DNA of 7,922 bases. Origin: Chloroflexia bacterium. GTDB lineage: Bacteria; Chloroflexota; Chloroflexia; Thermomicrobiales; CFX8. Made by a program: the position numbers and the translations under genes. Under the pieces are notes generated by a model. The model saw nothing but the letters and a program-made list of their open reading frames with translations, made no database searches and had not been told where the DNA came from. The stretch is from assembly GCA_013696045.1 (NCBI GenBank), contig JACCZH010000312.1, forward strand, positions 1-7,922, in the 5' to 3' direction. Position 1 is the stretch's first letter. Each line of letters starts with the position of its first letter. Below, piece after piece: positions 1 through 5,211 of the stretch.

Positions 1-115
1 CCATGCCAAAACCTTGAATCGCATGGTATCCTGATCTAGGCCGCTGAGAACGCTTCTCGACACACGCCCACATAGCATTTGAATAGTCGCAACGATCACC
101 TGGGTATCGAGGACG

Positions 116-766
116 ATGGCTGAGATAAAGTGGTTTGGTCACGCATGTTTCCGTTTGCGGTCGCGTGAAGCGACGATCATAACCGACCCCGTTCCGCGCA
201 CTCTCGGCTACAAAGTCGACAAGCAGCGCGCTGATATTGTCACCCTCTCGCACGATCATCCCGGACACACCGCCACTGAGATCATCAGTGGTGAGTTCAA
301 GGTTGTCCAGGCTCCGGGCGAGTATGAGATGAACGAAGTCTTCATTACCGGCATTCGCACTTACCACGACAATAAGCGTGGCGCTGAGCGAGGCCGGAAC
401 ACTATTTACATTATCGAAATTGAAAACATCACAATCTGCCATCTTGGCGACCTTGGGCACACGTTGTCTGTCGAGCAGGTAGAGGCTCTGACTGCGGTCG
501 ACATTCTAATCGTGCCAATTGGTGGCGGCCCGGTGCTTGACGCGGACAAGGCGGCCGAGGTTGTGGGGCAGATCGAGCCGAAGATCGTCATTCCGATGCA
601 GTACCGTAACCCGCTCGGCGACCACGACCGGGCGGACCTTGAGCGTTTCTTGAAGGAGATGGCGGTCCATGACGTTGCGCCGCTAGACAAGCTCACGGTG
701 AAGCCAAGTGACTTGCGCGAGATGACAGAGGTGGTGGTGCTTGAAGTAGGGGCGTCAGCACGATAG
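116..766 (+). CDS. MBL-fold metal-dependent hydrolase, UlaG/COG2220-like
   Basis: A 216-residue protein of the metallo-beta-lactamase fold, of the small single-domain type related to UlaG and the Lactamase_B_3 family; the substrate is unknown. Seen: an N-terminal strand with WFGHACFRL (residues 6-14) and ITDP (about 22-25), the metal-binding loop SHDHPGH (His46, His48, His51), a GEYEM segment, CHLGDLGH (Cys108 to His115, with Asp112 as the likely bridging metal ligand), a GGG loop and IPMQY near residue 159-163. Two usual residues differ: the Asp of HxHxDH is Gly50, and the His usual in the last motif (PMHY) is Gln162. There is no signal peptide or membrane segment, so it is probably cytoplasmic. 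The ATG start fits the family's N-terminus, although GAGGA at 109-113 lies only two bases from it. It is followed by a palindromic repeat and then pyrG, and no functional link to pyrG is evident. The fold is sure, the reaction is not. Confidence 0.88.
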   Translation: MAEIKWFGHACFRLRSREATIITDPVPRTLGYKVDKQRADIVTLSHDHPGHTATEIISGEFKVVQAPGEYEMNEVFITGIRTYHDNKRGAERGRNTIYIIEIENITICHLGDLGHTLSVEQVEALTAVDILIVPIGGGPVLDADKAAEVVGQIEPKIVIPMQYRNPLGDHDRADLERFLKEMAVHDVAPLDKLTVKPSDLREMTEVVVLEVGASAR

Positions 767-772
767 CGATGT

Positions 773-858
773 TGTCATTCCGAGGAACGAGGAATCCGCT
801 TCCCTTTTTGGGCTGTATGGCACGCAGGAAAACGGATCCTTCCTTCGTCAGGATGAAA
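773..858. repeat. Imperfect palindromic intergenic repeat, copy A
   Basis: Two inverted arms, 773-804 and 827-858, match at about 23 of 32 positions around a 22-base loop containing TTTTT. The outer ends read TCATTCCGAGGAACGA on the left and, read in reverse complement, TCATCCTGACGAAGGA on the right. It begins seven bases after the stop of the lactamase-fold gene. From memory, palindromes with a TCAT(T/C)C(T/C)GAG...GAATC arm are dispersed between genes in many Chloroflexota and some other genomes. As RNA it would form a long hairpin and could act as a weak terminator or transcript-end stabiliser, but no T-run follows the stem. It resembles the element downstream of pyrG. Confidence 0.75.
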
Positions 859-931
859 ATTTGAGATGAGACTATAGACCACATAAAGCATCCAGCCGGC
901 AGGGGTGATCAGGTTGGAGAAGGGTGAGGCG

Positions 932-2605
932 ATGACCAAGTATATTTTCGTAACCGGTGGAGTCGTCTCGTCGGTTGGCAAAGGAATTGCGACGGCGTCG
1001 ATTGGACGGCTTATCAAGGCGCGCGGCATGAGCGTCTCCATGATGAAGCTCGACCCGTATTTAAACGTCGACCCAGGCACGATGTCGCCATACCAGCACG
1101 GTGAGGTTTTCGTGACCGAAGACGGCGCTGAGACCGATCTCGACCTTGGGCATTACGAACGCTTCACCGATGAGTTTGTGCGGCGTGGCTCCAACGTCAC
1201 CACCGGGCAAGTGTACTCCGCGGTTATTTCCAAAGAGCGGCGCGGCGATTACCTGGGTGGCACGATCCAGGTTATTCCGCATATCACCAACGAGATTAAA
1301 GAACGTGTCCGCGACGTGGCCGCCGAGAGTCAGGCTGATGTTCTGATTGTTGAGGTCGGCGGCACGGTCGGAGATATCGAGAGCCAGCCGTTCCTTGAGG
1401 CGATCCGTCAGATGCGCAAGGATCAGGGACGCGGCAACGTCTTCTATATTCATGTGACCCTGCTGCCATACGTGGCTGCTTCCGGTGAGTTGAAGACCAA
1501 GCCGACCCAGCACTCGGTCAAGGAGCTGCGGGCGATCGGCATCCAGCCGGACATGGTGGTCTGTCGCTCGGATCAGCCAGTGCCGAACGACGTCATGTCG
1601 AAGATCTCATTGTTCACTGATGTGGATGAGGAAGCAGTTATCCCGCTGGAGACCGCCCAGACAATCTATGAAGTTCCACTGATGCTGGAACAGGCCGGAG
1701 CCGGCAACTATCTGGCGCGGCATTTCGGCTGGTCGGTTCAGCCGGATCTTACCGAGTGGGCCAAGCTCGTCGAGCGGATTAAGACTCCACGTCAGAAAGT
1801 GGAGATCGCGTTGGTCGGCAAATACGTCGAGCTACACGATGCCTATATGAGTGTGGCCGAGTCTCTTGCCCACGCCGGGCTGGCGCACGATGTGGACGTT
1901 GAGATCAAGTGGATCAACTCAGAGCTGGTCGGCCCGGAAGAGCTCGAGGCCGAGTTGGAGCACGTGAGCGGCATCGTCGTGCCGGGCGGCTTTGGTGCGC
2001 GCGGTGTCGAAGGCAAGATTCTGGCCTCACGCTATGCTCGCGAGCACAATGTCCCCTATCTGGGGCTCTGCTACGGTCTGCACATGGCGGTTATTGATGT
2101 CGCTCGCAATGAGCTTGGTTACAGTGACGCGAATAGCACCGAGATCGACCCCAACACCAGCCACCCGGTGATTGACCTCATGCCCGATCAACTGGGCGTC
2201 GACATGGGTGGGACGATGCGGCTCGGCCAATATCCGTGTCAGCTCGTCCCCGGCACCAGGACTGCTGAAGCCTATGGTGAGGATCTGGTGTGGGAGCGCC
2301 ACCGGCACCGCTTTGAGGTGAACAACCGCTTTCGTGAGGAACTGGCGCGGGTCGGGCTGACTGTTTCGGGGGCATCACCGGACAACCGGCTGGCAGAGAT
2401 CATGGAACTGCGCGATCACCCGTTTTTCGTGGGTGTCCAGTTCCATCCCGAATTCAAGTCTCGTCCAACCCGGCCGCACCCACTCTTCCGCGACTTCATT
2501 GGCGCGTCCATGGGGATATTGCGCGAGGGCGACCAGCGTCCACTGCCGATGCGTCAGGACATTGCGGTGCAGCGGCAACCGGTGCATTCGTCGGGCGGAT
2601 CGTAA
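932..2605 (+). CDS. pyrG: CTP synthase (glutamine-hydrolysing)
   Basis: Makes CTP from UTP, ATP and glutamine, the last step of de novo pyrimidine nucleotide synthesis, in the cytoplasm. It has 557 residues, close to the usual 530-560. The N-terminal synthetase domain (about 1-270) shows YIFVTGGVVSSVGKG with the ATP-binding loop (4-18), KLDPYLNVDPGTMSPYQHGEVFVTEDGAE (39-67), Asp71 in DLDLGHYERF and Glu141 in EVGGTVGDIES (metal ligands by analogy with E. coli Asp72 and Glu140), and KERRGDYLGGTIQVIPHIT. The C-terminal class I glutaminase has nucleophile Cys380 (GLCYGLH), His505 and Glu507 (FHPEFKSRP). The Gln that usually ends the GxCxGxQ nucleophile loop is His384. The start is ATG 932 because MTKYIFVTGG is the family N-terminus and GGTGA lies at 923-927; an in-frame GTG at 905 would add nine poorly supported residues. 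A tail of roughly 30 residues follows the catalytic core. The gene stands between two palindromic repeats, so it is probably its own transcription unit. Confidence 0.98.
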   Translation: MTKYIFVTGGVVSSVGKGIATASIGRLIKARGMSVSMMKLDPYLNVDPGTMSPYQHGEVFVTEDGAETDLDLGHYERFTDEFVRRGSNVTTGQVYSAVISKERRGDYLGGTIQVIPHITNEIKERVRDVAAESQADVLIVEVGGTVGDIESQPFLEAIRQMRKDQGRGNVFYIHVTLLPYVAASGELKTKPTQHSVKELRAIGIQPDMVVCRSDQPVPNDVMSKISLFTDVDEEAVIPLETAQTIYEVPLMLEQAGAGNYLARHFGWSVQPDLTEWAKLVERIKTPRQKVEIALVGKYVELHDAYMSVAESLAHAGLAHDVDVEIKWINSELVGPEELEAELEHVSGIVVPGGFGARGVEGKILASRYAREHNVPYLGLCYGLHMAVIDVARNELGYSDANSTEIDPNTSHPVIDLMPDQLGVDMGGTMRLGQYPCQLVPGTRTAEAYGEDLVWERHRHRFEVNNRFREELARVGLTVSGASPDNRLAEIMELRDHPFFVGVQFHPEFKSRPTRPHPLFRDFIGASMGILREGDQRPLPMRQDIAVQRQPVHSSGGS

Positions 2606-2624
2606 GAACCATGCCCCTGATCAG

Positions 2625-2722
2625 TCATCCTGAGCGGAACGAAGTGCAGTCGAATGGATCTCCTCGGTACCCATGCAGTTCAACAGGATTCATTCGACTC
2701 CGTGGCGCTGCGCTCAGGGTGA
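2625..2722. repeat. Imperfect palindromic intergenic repeat, copy B
   Basis: Two inverted arms, 2625-2660 and 2687-2722, match at about 27 of 36 positions with a 26-base loop. Conserved blocks at both ends are TCAYCCTGAGCG at the outer tip and AGTCGAATG near the loop; the central part of the arms is diverged. It starts 19 bases after the pyrG stop. The arm type (CCTGAGCGgAACGAAG..GTCGAA..GATC) is one I associate with dispersed palindromes in Chloroflexota and other bacteria. It shares TCATCCTGA and a GGATC inner end with the element at 773-858. It may form a 3'-end hairpin on the pyrG transcript, but lacks the T-run of an intrinsic terminator. I see no transposase gene or clear target-site duplication. 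Confidence 0.8.
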
Positions 2723-2819
2723 CCACCAAAAGGGCGGTCTCTGCCTTGCAATCCTTACGTGGATGCCAATGAGCCGGGACACGCCGCCTCCCTCTCGTAC
2801 GGCGCACTTGTGCTAGGGT

Positions 2820-2836
2820 GGAATGTGCCACAATCC
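2820..2836. promoter_or_regulatory. Operator-like dyad upstream of the atp operon
   Basis: GGAATGTG, one central C, then CACAATCC: an inverted repeat matching at 7 of 8 positions per arm. It lies about 30 bases upstream of the proposed atp -10 element and so could be a binding site for a dimeric regulator. No regulator can be named, and a short dyad can arise by chance. Confidence 0.3.
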
Positions 2837-2865
2837 GGCAGAATCGCTAGGTTGCGACGCGAGAT

Positions 2866-2881
2866 TGTGATATAGTGCACA
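2866..2881 (+). promoter_or_regulatory. Putative atp operon promoter (extended -10) within a CRP/FNR-like dyad
   Basis: TGATATAGT at 2868-2876 fits an extended -10 (TGn plus a TATAAT-like hexamer) and would place the transcription start near 2883, about 20 bases before the atpZ-like start. No good -35 is seen at a 16-18 base spacing; TTGCGA at 2852 is only 13 bases away. The same stretch reads TGTGA-TATAGT-GCACA, matching the CRP-type consensus TGTGA-N6-TCACA at 9 of 10 half-site positions, with the hexamer exactly filling the spacer. If a CRP/FNR-family protein binds here, it would be expected to repress. The position between pyrG and a large operon supports a promoter in this gap; the exact element is uncertain. 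Confidence 0.4.
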
Positions 2882-2903
2882 TAGTTTAAAGGCTGGGTGC
2901 GTC

Positions 2904-3200
2904 ATGGGGGACCCGCTAGGATCGCATTCGCAGAAGGACTGGCAATCGATCGGTGCGGCGTCCGGAATTGGATGCACTATCGTCGTCAGTCTTTTGGTGT
3001 GTATTGGTGGGGGAGTGTTACTCGACCGCTGGTTGGACACCACCCCGGTTATGGTGCTTCTGGGCATGGTGGCAGGTATGATTGCGGCAGGTTACGCGCT
3101 CTATGAGCTGGCAGTGCTCGGGCGGTCTGACAAGGGTCTGGTCAAGCTGAAACGGCCGGCTGACCGTGATTCGGGGGAATCGCGGACCGGGCGACAATAA
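2904..3200 (+). CDS. atpZ: AtpZ/AtpI-family protein, F1Fo ATP synthase accessory membrane protein
   Basis: A 98-residue membrane protein at the head of the atp operon, of the small ATPase_gene1/AtpZ-AtpI family. Seen: an N-terminal DW..IG.ASGIG segment, a first membrane helix at about residues 17-39 ending in GGG, the family motif LLDRWLDTTP (about 39-48), a second helix at about 49-70 with GM..GM..AGYALYEL, then a charged tail of about 25 residues. Relatives help c-ring assembly or divalent cation supply to the synthase; which applies here cannot be told. The ATG at 2904 has only a weak ribosome site (AAAGG 2888-2892, 11 bases away), so low expression compared with the structural subunits is likely. 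The spacing to atpB is 25 bases. Whether to call it AtpZ or AtpI is a naming choice; its short length favours AtpZ. Confidence 0.85.
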   Translation: MGDPLGSHSQKDWQSIGAASGIGCTIVVSLLVCIGGGVLLDRWLDTTPVMVLLGMVAGMIAAGYALYELAVLGRSDKGLVKLKRPADRDSGESRTGRQ

Positions 3201-3225
3201 CGCGTTGGGGTAGGAACGGTAGTAC

Positions 3226-4086
3226 ATGGATATTCATGTCTCAATTGCAGCCGAGACATTGTTTTCAATCGGACCGCTAAACGTCACTAACTCGTTCTTG
3301 ACCATGGTCATCGTTATGGCCCTCATCCTCATTCTCGGCGCCTGGATTGCGCGCCGGGCAACCCTCAAACCCAATGGCTATGGCCAGTTCATCTTTGAAT
3401 CGTTCGTGGATTTCATGCTCGGCATCGTCGAGAATACCGCCGGCAAGCGAGTTGGGCGACGCATCTGGCCGCTTATTGGCAGCCTCTTTGTGTTCATCAT
3501 TCTCTCCAACTATTCAGGACTCTTGCCGGGCGTCGGTACCATCTATCTCGAACACGAAGAAGCCGAAGAATCAGCTCAGATCGCATATGTTTCCCAACCA
3601 GGCGTACAGGGTCCAGCCATCGCTCAAGAAGACGACGGTCACCACATCGTCGAAGTGCCCATCCTGCGCTCCCCCAGTGCCGATCTGAACATGACGCTTG
3701 CAATGGCAATTCTGGTGATCTTTATCGTTCAGGTTGCCGGCATCATGGCGCACGGCGTCGGGGGTCGCATCAAGCACATGGCCGATCCCTGGTGGATCTT
3801 TCCGCTGGAGCTCATTGCCGAAGTCTCACGAATTGTGTCACTCTCCTTCCGTCTCTTTGGCAACGTCTTTGCCGGTGAAGTGCTGGTGGCCGTGATGATC
3901 GGTATCGCGGCGGCTACCTGGTTCGCGGTCGTCACGCTGGCGGTGCCGACTGTATTCCTTTTCCTTGAAGTCCTATTCGGTTTTGTTCAGGCGCTTGTGT
4001 TTGCGCTGTTGACACTCATCTACGTGGCGCTCGCCGTCGCCGGGGCAGATGAGCACGGTAACCCAGAAGAGAGTCACGGCCACTAA
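3226..4086 (+). CDS. atpB: ATP synthase Fo subunit a
   Basis: The membrane stator that carries the two proton half-channels and faces the c-ring. At 286 residues it is somewhat longer than the common 240-270. Seen: a first hydrophobic helix (about 24-42), a second (about 79-100) ending in SNYSGLLPGVG, PSADLNMTLAMAI (150-162) opening the third, then ELIAEVSRIVSLSFRLFGNVFAGEVL with the essential Arg209 (equivalent of E. coli Arg210) and Glu218, and a last hydrophobic hairpin ending in ALLTLIYVALAVAGADEH. Residues about 105-149, between helix 2 and the ADLN motif, form an insertion rich in Glu, Asp and His (LEHEEAEES, EDDGHH). By the E. coli topology this loop is on the outer face. The ribosome site AGGA (3212-3215) lies 10 bases before the ATG. 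Membership of the complex is certain; the role of the insertion is unknown. Confidence 0.97.
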   Translation: MDIHVSIAAETLFSIGPLNVTNSFLTMVIVMALILILGAWIARRATLKPNGYGQFIFESFVDFMLGIVENTAGKRVGRRIWPLIGSLFVFIILSNYSGLLPGVGTIYLEHEEAEESAQIAYVSQPGVQGPAIAQEDDGHHIVEVPILRSPSADLNMTLAMAILVIFIVQVAGIMAHGVGGRIKHMADPWWIFPLELIAEVSRIVSLSFRLFGNVFAGEVLVAVMIGIAAATWFAVVTLAVPTVFLFLEVLFGFVQALVFALLTLIYVALAVAGADEHGNPEESHGH

Positions 4087-4165
4087 CTTTGGTGGAGGTC
4101 AAAGACCCCGCACGATAACGATGGGTCGAATCGCGTCTCGGGGAGGCGTGCGTTGAGTAGCCGGG

Positions 4166-4193
4166 CCGGTCCCAGAACAACGTTGAGGGACGG
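4166..4193 (+). promoter_or_regulatory. Stem-loop upstream of the atpE ribosome site
   Basis: GTCCC at 4169-4173 pairs with GGGAC at 4187-4191, extended past a bulged G by CC/GG, around a 13-base loop. The stem ends nine bases before the GAGGAGG site of atpE. It lies in the 130-base atpB-atpE gap, which holds no gene that I can support. It may set atpE translation or mRNA life; there is no T-run, so it is not a terminator. Confidence 0.35.
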
Positions 4194-4201
4194 TTCGACA
4201 C

Positions 4202-4208
4202 GAGGAGG
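4202..4208 (+). promoter_or_regulatory. Strong Shine-Dalgarno site for atpE
   Basis: GAGGAGG sits eight bases before a GTG codon, an almost complete match to the 16S rRNA tail and the best ribosome site in the window. It fixes the GTG at 4217 as the atpE start. A strong site here fits the need for many c subunits per complex. Confidence 0.8.
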
Positions 4209-4216
4209 AACGTAGG

Positions 4217-4462
4217 GTGTTTGACGGTATTACAGATCCAAGTGCCGTATCGACGATGGCGGCTGGACTTGCAATCGGTCTTGGCGCGCTGGGCCCAGGT
4301 CTCGGTATTGGCATCGCGGTTGCCAAGGCGATGGAGGCCATCGGCCGCAACCCGGAGGCTGAAGGCGCAATTCGAACGACGATGATCATCGGCGCCGCGC
4401 TGGCAGAGGCCGTCGCGATTTACGCCTTCGTCATCGCGATCATCCTGATTTTCGTCGCGTAA
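4217..4462 (+). CDS. atpE: ATP synthase Fo subunit c
   Basis: The proteolipid that forms the rotating c-ring. It has 81 residues in two membrane helices joined by the polar loop AIGRNPEAEGAIR (41-53), in which Arg44, Asn45 and Pro46 are the family's loop residues. Helix 1 (about 11-39) carries the glycine-rich GLGALGPGLGIGIA packing motif. Helix 2 (about 54-80) carries the ion-binding carboxylate Glu64 in ALAEAVAIY. The Na+-type Gln in helix 1 is Ile31 and the residue after Glu64 is Ala rather than Ser or Thr, so proton coupling is expected. It starts with GTG after a very good ribosome site. It is flanked by unusually long gaps, 130 bases before and 185 after, both with potential stem-loops, which suggests post-transcriptional adjustment of its amount. 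Confidence 0.97.
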   Translation: MFDGITDPSAVSTMAAGLAIGLGALGPGLGIGIAVAKAMEAIGRNPEAEGAIRTTMIIGAALAEAVAIYAFVIAIILIFVA

Positions 4463-4472
4463 CATGTGAAGA

Positions 4473-4492
4473 CACTCGGCCTGGTTCGAGTG
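4473..4492 (+). promoter_or_regulatory. Stem-loop just downstream of atpE
   Basis: CACTCG (4473-4478) pairs perfectly with CGAGTG (4487-4492) around an eight-base loop, eleven bases after the atpE stop. There is no T-run. It could stabilise or mark an RNA end of the atpE message. The rest of the 185-base gap to atpF shows only a short CCGGC/GCCGG pair (4580-4584 with 4599-4603) and no convincing gene. Confidence 0.35.
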
Positions 4493-4647
4493 GCATCGCG
4501 TAACTCGAAGACGTGGCAGTCCGTGTGGGGCAGGAGCTCGAACGTAGGGTTTCTGTCCCCCCTGGTTCCTCGGAACTGACCGGCGGCGTACAGGAATTGC
4601 CGGCCGGGGCGTCAAGACGACGGAACGGAAGAAGGTTAGCCCACACC

Positions 4648-5166
4648 ATGGGTGAATTAGGCATAAACGTAACAAATCTGATCGTCCAGCTTGTGGCGTT
4701 CGCACTCTTTATCTATCTGTTCTGGAAGTTTGCGCTCGGCCCGATCACGAACATGAAAGATCAGCGTGAAGAGCGGATCGGCCAGAGCCTGGATCGCGCG
4801 CAAGAGATTGAGCGCGAGCTTCAGAATACGCGCGCCCAGAACGAAGAGATCCTGAACGAGTCGCGCCGCGAGGCCCAGACAATTCTGCAGAGCGCTCGTG
4901 ACCTGTCCGAGCAGAACATCGCCCGCTCGCGTGAGCAGGCGCAGGTGCAGGCAGACGAGATGATCGAGAAGGCCCGGTTGGCCCTGAACGCCGAAGTGCG
5001 CCAGGCGCGTTCCGAGCTGCGGCAGGAAGTCGCCGATCTGGCGGTTCTGGCGGCGACCAAGATTGTGCGGGCCAACATTGATCGTGAAGATCAGTCGCGG
5101 CTTATCGACGAGGCGCTGGCCGAGGCCGGTGGCCGCAACGGCAGCACCCCCGCCGGCAATGCATAG
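4648..5166 (+). CDS. atpF: ATP synthase Fo subunit b
   Basis: The peripheral stalk subunit that links the membrane part to F1. It has 172 residues, the usual size. Seen: a single N-terminal membrane helix, LIVQLVAFALFIYLFWKFAL (about 11-30), then GPI and a long charged helix with Glu/Arg/Gln-rich repeats (about 36-150) typical of the b-subunit coiled coil, with a segment LAVLAATKIVRANID near the C-terminus that contacts delta. The tail is Gly/Pro-rich. The frame is open 45 codons further upstream to a GTG at 4513, but that stretch is hydrophilic and Pro/Arg-rich, would place residues before the membrane helix that relatives lack, and follows no ribosome site. The ATG at 4648, with GGAAGAAGG at 4627-4635, is preferred. 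Confidence 0.96.
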   Translation: MGELGINVTNLIVQLVAFALFIYLFWKFALGPITNMKDQREERIGQSLDRAQEIERELQNTRAQNEEILNESRREAQTILQSARDLSEQNIARSREQAQVQADEMIEKARLALNAEVRQARSELRQEVADLAVLAATKIVRANIDREDQSRLIDEALAEAGGRNGSTPAGNA

Positions 5167-5211
5167 CCGTTTCGGCGGCGGGGTAATGACGCAAGAGGGA
5201 GCCGGACGACC

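Noticed and set aside
773..858. Reading the palindrome after the lactamase-fold gene as a standard intrinsic terminator
   Set aside because: The only T-run is in the loop and not after the stem, so it lacks the usual terminator layout.
861..887. A pyrG promoter with TTGAGA at 861-866 and CATAAA at 882-887
   Set aside because: The 15-base spacing is short and the -10 match is weak. A promoter near here is plausible, but the exact boxes cannot be supported.
905..931. A longer CTP synthase starting at GTG 905
   Set aside because: The family N-terminus begins at MTKYIFVTGG (932). The nine extra residues have no family support, and a GGTGA site precedes the ATG.
4217..4462. A sodium-coupled ATP synthase
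   Set aside because: The c subunit has Ile31 in place of the sodium-type Gln and Ala after Glu64 instead of Ser or Thr, so proton coupling is far more likely.
4464..4469. A minimal start-stop unit ATGTGA right after the atpE stop
   Set aside because: No ribosome site precedes it and such six-base pairs are common by chance.
4513..4647. A 45-codon in-frame N-terminal extension of atpF starting at GTG 4513
   Set aside because: It is hydrophilic and Pro/Arg-rich, lacks a ribosome site and precedes the normal N-terminus MGELGINVTNLIVQL. The ATG at 4648 is the better start.
4016..4705. A 229-codon minus-strand frame across atpE and its flanking gaps
   Set aside because: It is Arg/Pro/Ser-rich without recognisable motifs and covers the whole antisense of atpE. 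Most likely chance in GC-rich DNA.
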